Source: Chromera velia
Taxonomy: Eukaryota; Sar; Chromeraceae
NCBI GenBank assembly: GCA_018398765.1
Contig: JAHBMJ010005252.1
Span: forward strand, 1 to 37,500
DNA: 37,500 bases
Reading direction: 5' to 3'
Notes under the pieces: generated by a model
Databases searched by the model: none
What the model was told of the DNA's origin: nothing
Seen by the model: only the letters and a program-made list of their open reading frames with translations
Shown here: positions 1 to 9,269 of the stretch, in pieces
How the letters are laid out: the number at the start of each line of letters is the position of its first letter
Position numbering within the stretch: position 1 is the stretch's first letter
Made by a program: the position numbers and the translations under genes

Positions 1-258
1 GTTCCCCTCCAGGCCACCACTGACTTGGTCGAGCAACATAGGATTGGCATCTTCAAGATCCCCACCGATTCCAACCTCTCTGACCTCCTCACGAAGGCGC
101 TCGACCTTGGCGCTCTGACTCGTCTTATGAGTCCCTCTCCCTCTCTTTCTCCAGTGTTTGGGAGCGAGATTGTGTCTTCTCTTCCTCCTCTTGCTCTGCG
201 TGACCGCCCGACGATGGAGAAGGAAAGAAAGGGGGATGGGGAGGAGCTGACCACATGA
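1..258 (+). mobile_element. Ty1/copia retrotransposon, 3' end of pol (RNase H tail), partial
   Basis: The frame is open from base 1 and stops at TGA 256-258. It contains VEQHRIGIFKIPTDSNLSDL followed by LTKAL, which matches the last block of copia RNase H (the usual form is close to V.T..NLADLLTKAL). In the family this domain degrades the RNA strand during reverse transcription. The rest of pol lies outside the window on the left. After LTKAL the frame runs on for about 45 residues rich in Ser, Pro, Glu and Lys. A purine-rich stretch at about 212-248 could be the polypurine tract that primes plus-strand synthesis, which would put a 3' LTR just after it. I could not define that LTR because its partner is not in view. 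No intact element can be claimed. Confidence 0.75.
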
Positions 259-985
259 GAGCGTTTTGTTTGTTTCCCGGTTTTGTCAGCTACCGCTGTA
301 GAAAGAAGAAGCCACGTAATGTTCCAGAAGCATGCTGCTCCTGTTTTTTTGCTTGTCGATGCGCACTTCTTTTCTCCCTTTCCATTTGGTAAGGGGCGCA
401 TGCCGAGCGAATTGATTTTTAACCGCGTAAGTCCCCATCCGGATCCTTAAATACTGCGCGCGCCATCATTGTTTCGGCTCGCTTCACGCATGATATTCAT
501 CTTTCCATGCGCTTCTCTCTCTTTGACTGATCCCGGCTCGCCTCTCCTGTCAGTGATTGCACATTGAGTGATGCACGCTGAGTCCCGATTGTTTATGCAA
601 GTGATTGCCATCCCTGGAACTCTTTCACTTCTCGTTTGGGGCTTTCCAGGGTTCTCGCACACAGGGACTCCGTCAAGCGTCTCCTCTCACATGCATTTTA
701 ACTCACAAAATTTCTCATTGTTTCGTTTTGATCGATTGCTAGAATTGAACGTTTTTTCTTCTGGGAGTGGCTCTCTGCTTGCCACTCAGTAACGACTTTC
801 TCTGGAATAAGGACCTACGGATCGATTTCATCGTGAGTCTTTATTTCTGTCTTCGTGTGTAGCTAGATATTCGTTCTTATAGTCTAGCAAACATCTCGAA
901 AAATAACTTTACAGATCATACCTAGTCTCTGGTGGTTCAATACAAAACTTATTGCACTACCGCTGTAAAGAAGGATATGATCCCC

Positions 986-1130
986 GGATATCCCCGTAAA
1001 GCTAGAAAGATTCATATCAGAGATAACGGTGGTGATGGCTTCATAGCTAGCTACTAGCTTCATAGTGCCCCGACGACAGCCGTTATCTCTGCTAGTGGCG
1101 TGAATGTCTATAGCTTTACGGGGATATACC
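986..1130. repeat. Short foldback element, imperfect inverted repeat of about 50-bp arms
   Basis: The left arm begins GGATATCCCCGTAAAGCTAG at 986 and runs through AGAGATAACGG near 1019-1028. The right arm, read on the minus strand from 1130, begins GGTATATCCCCGTAAAGCTA and reaches AGAGATAACGGC near 1080. About 50 bp separate the arms, including the self-complementary stretch around AGCTAGCTACTAGCT. This is the structure of a MITE or small foldback repeat. I could not fix a target-site duplication. Confidence 0.65.
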
Positions 1131-1477
1131 ACTCTACAACACTACTAGTAGCGCAATGAGTCTTACACTGAACCACTAAAGAAGAAGAAGCGATCAAAGA
1201 GGTGAGGAGCTTAATTGTAGCTTTATAACAATTGTTAACAAGTGCGATAAAAGATTAGAATTATAAAGTTTAGGCAAAAACATTGAACAACAGTAGAACG
1301 TTGATATGAGTCATATGACTACATAGTAGATAGGCTCAGGAGTTTAAGTAATATAAGTGATAAACTCGATAAAGAACTTTAGTTTTAACTAGAGTCTCAG
1401 CCGTTAATGGGTTTTTTGGTTTAGTTTTTGGTTAATTAGACTTATGATGTACGTAATATGACTATGACTACCCTGCA

Positions 1478-1985
1478 GATAGCTAGGATTTTACGGGATT
1501 TTAGCCCACGATTTTAGCAGATTTTACGGGATTTTAGCCAGGATAATGGCAGGATTTTAGCGGATTTAGGCGGATTTTACCCAGGATTCTGCCGGACTAT
1601 TTCTCCAAGATTTTAGAATCTAAAATCCTGGCTCTAGGGATTATAAAGACTAAAATTCTGGATTCTAGGATTTTAGAAATGAATGCCAGGATTTTACAGG
1701 ATTTTATGCGATTATATCTTTCCCGTAAAATCCTGTATAATCCCATAAAATCCCATATAATCCCGTAAAATCCTAGAAAAAGGCTAGGATTTTAGCTTTC
1801 TTCCAGGATTTTAGATTCTAAAATCTTAGGTGTAGGGATTATATTTTTAACGTTAAGAGTCCAGCAGAATCCTGGGCAAAATCCGCTAAAATCCGCTAAA
1901 ATTCTGGCCAAAATCCCGTAAAATCCGCTAAAATCCTGGGCTAAAATCCCGCAAAATCCTGGCTACCTACAGGTTACACGTATCA
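1478..1985. repeat. Long foldback built from GGATTTTAGC-like units
   Basis: The left half (about 1478-1600) is a chain of GGATTTTA(G/C) units: GATAGCTAGGATTTTACGGG, then AGCCCACGATTTTAGCAGAT and so on to AGGATTCTGCCGGACT. The right half (about 1860-1975) is its reverse complement in the same order: GTCCAGCAGAATCCTGGGCA, then units of GCTAAAATCC, ending GGCTACCTACAGG. The middle (1600-1860) is made of smaller palindromes of the same unit, such as AGGATTTTAGATTCTAAAAT. The whole could fold into an imperfect hairpin with arms near 250 bp. It has no coding content. Confidence 0.75.
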
Positions 1986-2344
1986 AATTACTATAAACTA
2001 TCAATTTTGAATCCTTTTCATGTATCATTGCATATAAAAAAACTTCGACCAGAATCACCAAATTTTGTAGTAGGTTCTTGTTTACTCTTTGGCTTGGTTG
2101 TTCTCAACAAAATTTAGATATAAAATGGTTTGCTACGACAACTTATGCGGCAAGTCGCCGACAACATAAATCATAAATGTAATCAAACGTCATAAATGGC
2201 GTTGAAGTGGATAAACTGTTAAAGCCGTCGTTTCAGCCGGTGAGCCAACCTTTTGGAGTCAAATTTGGACTGCCACAGTGGCTAACCTGTGTCATCATAC
2301 ATGCACTAAACATCACTGGCTCATAAACAAGCCGCCTACACCGT

Positions 2345-3799
2345 TCATTCGTAAAAGCATTCGAAGTGGCCGCTATCTTCCAGCTTTTTTTGATTGGACG
2401 GCGAAAGACCCGACCAGCAAAGCGAAATTCGAAACTTCACTTCCTTCCATAACTGACTAAGAATGTCCATGTGGGCATTTGTGAGGCTCTCACACCCATC
2501 CAGCACGATTCTCTGGAGATTGGAAACCTCCCCTCCTCTCACTCTCTCGAGGAGCTCCGACAGGGTTTTGTGCCGGACTTTCGTGTGCCCGAAATCAAGC
2601 AGTGTGAGGCAAGGAAGAGTGGGGAGTGCACGAACAAGATGGGCTGCCCCCTCGTCTATGAGGGCTGTCTTGGAGACGTTTAGCACTCTGACGGGCAGTG
2701 GCTTCCCCCCGCTTTCTTTTTTCATCGCGCGGAAAAATTCAGAAAGGCTGACAGTACTGTCACCGTCAAACAGGGCCCTGCCTGAGAAGGAGACGGAGAA
2801 GAGTTCTTCGGCTGCTCTCTGCACAAATCGAAGATACATGGCCTTCACATTCTCGGGGTCAGATCTGTTCGAAAAGGTCTTTGTTGAGATCGTACCGTTG
2901 AAGTCGGAAGGGGAGCGGATCGGTGCCACCGGCTGAAGAGAGGAGGAGAGGGCTGTTTCTCCGGTTTCTCCGACGTCTTCCTGCATGGGGCTTTCATGTG
3001 TGCTCTGGGTGGTTTGCATAGTGCCATTACTAGGCACTTCGTTCTCTGCATCAGATGCCAGCAAGTGGATTAATCTGGGCTCTTTGAACGACGCCACTGC
3101 TGTCTCGAAAGTGGGCCAGCCTCTGTTATCAAAAGGAATGGGGTTGGCGGAATCGGGGGGGACCTGGGTGGACCTGAACACTCTCATGTGGGGGCTGCTG
3201 TAGAGGGAGTCAATGCTCCCGTGCTCCCCCTTCAAGACAATACTAAACAGCCTTTCCTGCTCCTCTGTGCGAGGGCGTTGATAACACGAGATGAAATCCC
3301 AAAACACAAACACCCGCTTAGCCCTTTCCCCCCACGCCCACCAGTGTTTCTCTGCTTCCCGGACAAGAGACCCCAGGTGGAAGCTCTGTGGATCGGGGTG
3401 TTCTGCTGAGAGGCAACAATAGGAGAGACTCACTACCGAAAACCCTCCTCTCAAGGGAAAAGGTGCCCCCTCTTTCGTCACTGCAGCTGCTGAGTCCACA
3501 GCCTCCTGCACTTTCTCTCTCCTCAAATCTGCTTCCTCCAGAGCAGACTCCATTTCTTGCCTCCGTGCCACCTTCATGCCACTTTGATGAAGGGCTTGGA
3601 GGACGGACAACGGCCAAAGCTGGATCGCACCCAGACGGGCTAGCCCTGCTACTCTTTCCCACTGCGTCTGACAGAGCTCGGCCCACCCAGTTGGAAGGTC
3701 ACGAAGGAGCTGTGCAGGCTCCTCGATACCTTCCAACAGAGGCACAAGGCCGAGGTGCCCTTTTTCGACTGCGATTTCACTGGCAGTCTTTCCGTTCAT
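2345..3799 (-). CDS. C-terminal domain of the ankyrin protein: W/F/E-rich domain plus LRR-like tail
   Basis: This open frame of about 480 codons begins with the last ankyrin repeat and stops at TGA 2347-2345. Its middle has a hydrophobic block VFVFWDFISCYQRPRTEEQE followed about 60 residues later by NRGWPTFETAVASF. I recall the same spaced motifs (hydrophobic-WDF/Y-CYQ-PRT-EEQ, then RGWP.FE.AV) in many ankyrin proteins of Chromera-like algae; the function is unknown to me. A Ser/Pro/Thr-rich linker follows. The C-terminal 110 residues look like irregular leucine-rich repeats (VRVLNVSKTALIDEGAAHLV, LTLLDFGHTKVRHKTLSELL). No catalytic motif is evident. Apart from the shared upstream frame breaks it is uninterrupted. 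Confidence 0.6.
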   Translation of the reverse strand: MNGKTASEIAVEKGHLGLVPLLEGIEEPAQLLRDLPTGWAELCQTQWERVAGLARLGAIQLWPLSVLQALHQSGMKVARRQEMESALEEADLRREKVQEAVDSAAAVTKEGAPFPLRGGFSVVSLSYCCLSAEHPDPQSFHLGSLVREAEKHWWAWGERAKRVFVFWDFISCYQRPRTEEQERLFSIVLKGEHGSIDSLYSSPHMRVFRSTQVPPDSANPIPFDNRGWPTFETAVASFKEPRLIHLLASDAENEVPSNGTMQTTQSTHESPMQEDVGETGETALSSSLQPVAPIRSPSDFNGTISTKTFSNRSDPENVKAMYLRFVQRAAEELFSVSFSGRALFDGDSTVSLSEFFRAMKKESGGKPLPVRVLNVSKTALIDEGAAHLVRALPTLPCLTLLDFGHTKVRHKTLSELLERVRGGEVSNLQRIVLDGCESLTNAHMDILSQLWKEVKFRISLCWSGLSPSNQKKLEDSGHFECFYE

Positions 3800-5770
3800 G
3801 CACGTGGGTTAGAGTCGGGTCGGCCCCATGCTCGAGGAGCAAACCTGCAATCTCGCCCAGCCCCTGAAGAGCGGCTGCCATCAGAGCACTCGCTCTGTGA
3901 TGCCCCTCCTGAAGGTCTGGGTTTGCCCCCCTTTGGAGAAGGAGACGCACACCCTCCTGATGCCCCCCCTGGACGGCAGTCAGGAGGGGGGAGACACCCG
4001 AAGCAGACTGCGCGTTGGGATTTGCCCCCGCCTGCAGCAGCAAGTCCATGACCTCCACAAACCCAAATTGGGCCGCGAAGTGCAGCGCCGTGCCCTGTGC
4101 TGTCCAGGCGTCAACTGGCGCCCCATTCGACAGCAGGAGGGCGACCACTTCTACGTGGCCGTTTCCAGCTGCGGTGAGGAGTGCCGTCGAGCCGTTGCTC
4201 TTCATGGTGGCTGCTGGGTCAGCGCCACTCTTCAGAAGAAGAGCGACAATCTCAGGAGCTCCCACCTGAGCAGCCAGCATCAGGCAGGTGCTGCCGTGAT
4301 GGATGCGTTCTGGCGCTCACGTCTGCCTTGTGACGAATCAAGAGCGCAGCCGTTTTGATGAACCCACCCTGACAAGCCCTCAGGAGTGGTGTGTGGCCAG
4401 ATGCGTCTGTGACGTTCACGTCTGCGCCTGCCTCAACAAGGACACGGCAACAGCGACTGAAGCCCTGAAAGCTCGCGAGGAGAAGAGCAGTCTCCCCCTG
4501 GGCTCCATTTGATTCCAGCTGGGCCCCTCTGGATATGAGGGCAGTGAGGAGACCGCGCTTTCCCCGTAATGCCGCGACCATCAACGGGATTCACACAGTC
4601 ACACAAAGCTAGTGACCTCTTCTTCTCTTCTCTTCTCCTTTGTTTGTTTCACAGAAAGGCAGAAAGAGAGCAAGAGAGAGAAGAAAACGCCGAGTTGCCG
4701 AAGGAAAATTCAATGGACACTCTAAAGGAAACATTAGGGCTCGGATAGACAGAGGAGACTCAATCATTGCAAGTGGCAGGAATGTGTCTCTGACTTGTTC
4801 ACCTTACACACTTTTCAAGAGCTGAAAGTGCTGGGTCCCTCAGATGACGTACAGCATACCGAAGGTGGTCTTTTGGACGACCCTTTTTTTCTTAGACAAA
4901 GGAAAGAGCATCAATCTCTTATGCAAGAAAGTTGCACGTCAACTACATGGGCAGAAAAAGAAACGTGAACTTACAAAGTCGCTTGTCGAGAAATCCTGGC
5001 GACTGTTCGATGAAGGTGATCACCTCTTGGGTCCTCCCCCCCTCTACAGCTTCTGCAAAGCGCCTGCACATGACAAGTGCAATGCAGCCACACATGAAAT
5101 TACTTTCATGCTGTGGAAATCCAGCAAAGAAGGGCAAGCAGGACATGCTTGCGGGGCAGCAACAAGAAAAATGATGCCTCATCTTCAATTGCCCTGCCTC
5201 TTTGCTACCGGCGAAACTCCGGCATCCACACGTATCATGTGAACATGTGAATTAAAGACGCGGATCTTTGTGCTTGCATCATGTTCACTTACAGAAAATA
5301 TTGACGCCATCTCCGCTTCACGCACGATCTAGCCTGACTGACATGTCGCTTCCCATCGAGAGGCCTGGTCCTGCCTGCCCACTCGTCAAAAGTCCAACCA
5401 GACCCTGCAACTGGGCCTGCGAGAGAGCTGGCACGTCTCGAGCGTCAGTACCGGCCGCCAGGGAGAACGTGACGCCGGGGGCGTTCTCGAAAGGGAAGAC
5501 ACCTGAGGGGGACCCCCTTGCTTGAGGCATCTGTGCAGCTAGGTTGCTACCTCCCTGAATCTGCGACCAGGGAACGAAGTTAACAGAGAGCATGTCAGCA
5601 AGGTCAGGCAATTCTCCAGGACGCGGGTGGGGCGAGGGTGGTGACCCTGTCAGAATCTCCACCGCCCTCTCTGGATTGTCTGCCGCTGCACGCATGGCTG
5701 CCTCAACCTGCGACCGCTCAAACCCCATTTCCACAATGCTGGCGATTGATGCCTCTCGCTGGGTTGCCAT
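2345..5770 (-). CDS. UBA-ankyrin protein with long C-terminal domain; reading frame broken
   Basis: Proposed exons in reading order: 5770-5343 (UBA), 5063-4975 (start of the ankyrin region) and 4608-2345 (ankyrin repeats plus C-terminal domain). The first junction uses donor GTCAGT and acceptor GTGCAG with matching phase, giving GSDM-RFAEAVEGG. The second uses donor GTAAGT and probably acceptor CACTAG. The start ATG at 5770 has A at -3 and G at +4. UBA domains bind ubiquitin and ankyrin repeats bind proteins, so an adaptor that recognises ubiquitinated partners is a reasonable inference. In the last exon the ankyrin frame must shift by one base (or by four) near 4590, 4298 and 3788 to keep the repeats readable. 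As it stands this is a pseudogene, or a gene with indels or an unusual decoding event. It runs head-to-head with the C39-like gene. Confidence 0.6.
3777..4608 (-). pseudogene. Ankyrin repeat block with frame breaks
   Basis: About nine ankyrin repeats can be read. First segment (4581-4300): PLMVAALRGKRGLLTALISR, then GETALLLASFQGF and GHTPLLRACQGGF repeats. Second segment (about 4297-3790): STCLMLAAQVGAPEIVALLL, NGSTALLTAAGNGHVEVVAL, GTALHFAAQFGFVEVMDLLL, VSPLLTAVQGGHQEGVRLLL and ASALMAAALQGLGEIAGLLL. Third segment (below 3799): NGKTASEIAVEKGHLGLVPL. The segments lie in different frames. Between the first two, CATCCATC looks like a 4-bp tandem duplication; between the last two the break is at GTGCATGAAC. 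Near 4590 the spliced frame and the ankyrin frame also differ by one base. Repeat content is secure; the function of the reading frame is not. Confidence 0.7.
4975..5063 (-). CDS. Exon joining the UBA region to the ankyrin repeats
   Basis: It encodes RFAEAVEGGRTQEVITFIEQ and then SPGFLDKRL, a typical first ankyrin-like helix pair (F.EAVE.G...EV...IE). Its acceptor is CATGTGCAG and its donor GTAAGT. Alternatively translation could begin at the ATG overlapping the acceptor (MCRRFAEAV), which would make the ankyrin gene separate from the UBA exon. Phase agreement with the UBA exon favours a single gene. Confidence 0.55.
5343..5770 (-). CDS. Exon with UBA domain
   Basis: The translation opens MATQREASIASIVEMGFERS and continues QVEAAMRAAADNPERAVEIL with TG after it. 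This is a standard three-helix UBA domain at residues 8-42: the MGF loop after helix 1, Ala-rich helix 2, and the NPERAVEIL helix 3, as in Rad23-type proteins. The remaining 100 residues are Pro/Gly/Ser/Gln-rich and probably disordered. They do not match the XPC-binding domain of Rad23, and no ubiquitin-like domain precedes the UBA. The frame would run on to a TGA at 5318, but GTCAGT at 5342-5337 joins in phase with the next exon, so I prefer the spliced form. Confidence 0.7.
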
Positions 5771-5929
5771 CTTCTCACGAGTGTGTTGCTACACGTATCC
5801 GCCTATCTCCAAGGCTTCGAAGACTAACTTACTTTCCGAAGTGACCCCATCATACACTGCCGTATTTTCTGATTCCTGTCCGTCTGTCTGACCGACTATA
5901 CCTGCCCTGATAGTGTCGGAAAGGCATAC

Positions 5930-6000
5930 CTTGCACTCTTTCGGCGAGTGTTTCAGGCTTTCAGCTTCGATCAGGCAGCCCAAAAGGGCGTGTTCCGTGT
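5930..6000 (-). CDS. Possible upstream exon of the UBA-ankyrin gene
   Basis: The acceptor CTTTTCTTAG lies just before base 6000 and the donor GTATGC just after 5930. It reads TEHALLGCLIEAESLKHSPK and ECK. It ends in phase 0 and could join an acceptor GTGTAG before 5788, adding QHTREK in front of the UBA methionine. I see no first exon further upstream, and the ATG at 5770 has a good context, so this may be 5' UTR or chance. Confidence 0.25.
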
Positions 6001-6264
6001 CTAAGAAAAGGAGCCGGTTAATTCAGAAAACTTATTCATATAACTCGCGGGCCGGCCCCAACCGGTTCCAGGAAACCCATGCAGAAAACGGCCTTGCGGG
6101 GCCATGTGCACTTATAAGTTCGCCGCTGCATGCATGAGCTGAACTTGAGTGGTTTGATCGTCTTGACAGCTTTGGCTCAGAGCGATTGGCAGGTGACTGA
6201 ACCCTCTTCTCACAAGTGAACCATATTGGCTGTTTAGTTTGGTTCTCCCGGTTTCTCTCTTTGC

Positions 6265-7930
6265 ATGACACGTGGCTTCTGTTGTCCTTCTTGGACGCAG
6301 TTGCGGGCATCGAAACGAGTGTTGCTTGTTGTTGCAGCAACAGTAATCGTGATGTTGCTGGCAACAGCACTCACTCTGTTTTTCGTCCTGCAGGCCGACC
6401 CCACAGCAGCCCAACAGGGAACGGGCAATGTCCGTTCGGCTCCTGCACATGCGGACTTGACGGCAGACGCTCCTTATGTGATGTCGATTCAAGAGCGCAT
6501 TCAGTGGGATGAAGCCTTTGGGTATTGTGGAGAGACGGCGTTGCAAACTGCTGCCTTGTATTGGTACGTGATCTCACTTTTGTGATGTGTTGCGGCGTCT
6601 TATTGTATTCCCCTGATGCACAGAGATGCACACCTACTCTCCTCTTCTTCTGCAGGGGGACGTACGTGAGTGCCTGGACGGTGCGAGACATGTACAGCGT
6701 TTACCTGTACTGGATGAGTGAGACTGAGGGAGTCCTCTCGCAACGCAGTTGGCACTCTCAGTACCTCATCAGGACGCGCAATGATCCGGTCGCATCTGCT
6801 CTCAGACTCCAGCACTTCCCCTTCATGACCCAGAGATACATCCGACCCCAGTATCAGGTCAGTCGGCACACGGCACTTGTGCAAGGGCTGTAAAGATACA
6901 GAGATTTGTACTGAGATACGTTTTGGCGTGTGAGTCGATTCACTTCTGTGTGAGGACACTCAGGCCTTGGTTTCCCAGGCAAAGTTGGATGGATCCTATG
7001 TACAACTAGTGGGCTTGTTGGAAAGATCCAATCCCTTCAGGCGCACTTCTTTCCTCTTCCTAGTCTCCCAGAGAGCCGTTTCTGTACGTCCTCCTTTCGC
7101 ATCCCTCCCCTTTTGCTTTTTTGTCCTCCTCTCGTGTGTTCGTGCCCTTCTCATAGACTCGTTCTTTCCCTCTTCAACTTTATTGGGCGTCTGTCTTTCG
7201 ACATTGTTGTTTCTGCTTTCCGTGAAGCACCCTCTGCCCACCTGCATTGATTTCTCTTTTCTGTCCTGTTTCTGCTGCAGTCGTTCATGCAGTGGATGAA
7301 GGCGTGGATCCTGGCTGGGGGTCTGGTCATCTTCGCTCTGTTTGTGAAGGGATACGAAGACGATGAATACGATCACATCGCACTGGCGTTCGGGGTCCAG
7401 GAAGGAGACGGGGAGGCAGATGAGCGGGGGTTCAACGAGAATGACACGCTTCTGTGGAACCCTCTTCAGGTCCGTCGGTGGGCTTCGTTGAGATGCAGGA
7501 CTTGTTTTCCTTCAAGAAAGAAACGGTTTGGACAGCTAGTGGTTGTGTTCAAAGTGGCATGTCTTTCTCCTGTTGGATGTTCTTTGTCTGTCTGTCAATC
7601 TCTCGTCGACTCTCTCCCTAGCTTTGTGTGTATCGCTCTCTCTCTCTGTGTCTACATGCCTGCAGGAGGGGGCGGGGACAACGAGGGCTGCGTACAGATT
7701 CGGAGACCTGAACGGCACCCGAAGCTGGACGAACAACGGGACACAAACGGAGATGTACATGATTCCCCATCAGGTTGGTCCTAGTTTCTCTCTGTCGCTC
7801 TTTGCTCTTTCTCTACACTGATTTGAGTTCCCATTTTCTCCGTCTTTCCATACATTCTCTCTATATGTGTCTCTCTCTATCCTTTTTGTCTCTGCCTCTG
7901 TCTCTATCTCCCTCTGTTGCCAGTCTTTCT

Positions 7931-7984
<54 letters not shown>

Positions 7985-7991
7985 CGCGCGC

Positions 7992-8023
<32 letters not shown>

Positions 8024-8760
8024 GGTTCTCTGTCTAGTGTGTACATAAAGAAAAGAAGGGAGAAGAGGAAACATCTAGTCTGTCTGCATGCCCCCTCGAT
8101 CGCTCTGTTCCTTCTGTGTTTCGTTTCAGTCACCGTGTGTTTTCGCAGCACAGAGCTCTTGGCTGCTTGCTTACTTTACATCTTCCTCTGCGTCTTTCGA
8201 TTCAGTCCCTCCCTCTCACTTTTTTTCCTCGTTCCATGCGCATGCAGGTGAATTTCGGCATGGCAATTCGTTACGTGTGGAACGAGCCTGAGGAGCTTCG
8301 GAGAGTGTCTCTCGAGCTCCAGCCTGCACCGGTCGAGACACCAAGCCTCTCAGCATGTGACATGGGAGAGACGTGTTTTCAGCCTGGTGAAAATCTGCGC
8401 TTGAGTGTAACGGCAAATGATCTCAATCCCGGTGTTCGTTACTCTCTTCTTCGGTTTGATGGTCCATCACAAGTACCGTGGTGGTACGGTGCAGAGTACT
8501 GTGGTGGGTCTGGGTCGTGGGGGAGTGAACCGACACGACGGTGGGATTTTGAAGCCTCAGGGGAGAGCCACACTGTAGTAGATTTTGTAGATCAGTTGGA
8601 CGTTGCGTTTTACCGATGTGTTCCTGAGTGTGAGGTGCCAGAGGGAGAGGGACCGTTTGAGGGGCAAATTTTACGGCATGATGTGAATAGTCTCAATCGC
8701 ACGAGTGACCGCAATCAGAGGGGGGAGTACTATTTTGGTTGGTGGGATTACTTGTCGTAG
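6265..8760 (+). CDS. Membrane-anchored C39-like cysteine peptidase family protein
   Basis: Five exons: 6265-6563, 6656-6857, 7281-7469, 7666-7773, 8248-8760 (TAG). All junctions keep phase and give 436 residues. Donors are GTACGT, GTCAGT, GTCCGT and GTTGGT; every acceptor ends in GCAG. Residues 19-43 form one hydrophobic segment (VLLVVAATVIVMLLATALTL) after a basic start, so a signal anchor is likely. The motif WDEAFGYCGETALQTAALYW contains the candidate nucleophile Cys88 with Gln80 upstream as possible oxyanion residue. EDDEYDHIALAFG gives candidate His199 after the strand GGLVIFALF. This matches the peptidase C39-like family, but activity is inferred. The last 170 residues form a Cys-containing domain (ACDMGETC, EYCGG, YRCVPEC) that I do not recognise. 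It starts 495 bp from the divergent UBA gene, so a shared promoter is possible. Confidence 0.75.
7932..8025 (+). repeat. (CT)n-(GT)n compound microsatellite in an intron
   Basis: About 25 CT units are followed by CCCCGCGCGC and about 17 GT units, inside the fourth intron of the C39-like gene. The CT-then-GT order on the sense strand recurs in introns of the RCC1 gene. Confidence 0.9.
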
Positions 8761-9269
8761 ATTGACGTACGGGACTGAGAGATGATCAGTGAATGGAATA
8801 GAAATGAAACAGTCTGGAGAGATTTAGCTTGCCTTGCCAACGCTGCTGTTTGTTCATGCAGCCCGAAGGCTATTCTGAGCAAATGAATTTAATGCACCAA
8901 GAAAACCTGTCAGTGTCTGTCTCTGCGAGCCCCAAGCATCCTATTCATTCCATGCATTTCATCCCGCTGTAAACGTCGTTTCTTTCGGGTGTTGGATCTT
9001 TCAGCGTTCTGAAAGCACATGACCTTTTCTGTTTTGCGTTTCAATGGAAACTTGTACATCAGATACAGATCGCTTTAAATGTTACTCAAAATTTACGTTC
9101 AAATTATGCTTTTTTTTTTTCCTGGCCTTCTCAATTCATAGCTGGATATTTTTTTAATCGATGGCGCCCGGAGTGAACTAGATGTTATATTACTAGATGC
9201 AGCGTTAGATTCAGTACTAGATTCAGTACTTAATACATAAGCTGTTATAGCCACTGGCCCGCTGCTCTC
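8761..9269. other. Spacer after the C39-like gene
   Basis: No gene is seen. It turns AT-rich after about 9060. Bases 9175-9240 contain short direct copies of CTAGATTCAGTA. The last nine bases (9261-9269, GCTGCTCTC) are the left copy of the direct repeat flanking the TIR element. Confidence 0.6.
9261..9269. repeat. Target-site duplication, left copy (partner at 10015-10023)
   Basis: GCTGCTCTC is directly repeated on both sides of the TIR element. Nine bases match exactly. Confidence 0.7.

Larger units (their letters stand above)
259..2344. other. AT-rich spacer without a recognisable gene
   Basis: No open frame here has a recognisable domain. Bases 259-900 are mixed in composition and may include the 3' LTR of the copia element. 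From about 840 on the sequence is clearly AT-rich. Two foldback structures lie inside and are listed separately. Bases 1986-2344 hold nothing I can name. Confidence 0.6.

Noticed and set aside
1478-1985. CRISPR-like or telomere-like array
   Set aside because: Units are degenerate, have no regular spacers, and change orientation at the centre; the host is eukaryotic.
2463-4358. Several plus-strand open frames of 70-180 codons
   Set aside because: They lie opposite the ankyrin and C-terminal coding sequence, have no domain, and arise from its GC-rich codons.
4844-5242. Plus-strand frame of 132 codons
   Set aside because: It is opposite the UBA-ankyrin exon and introns and has no domain signal.
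7775-8251. Long frame rich in Ser, Leu and Val
   Set aside because: It is a translation of the CT/GT microsatellite in an intron.
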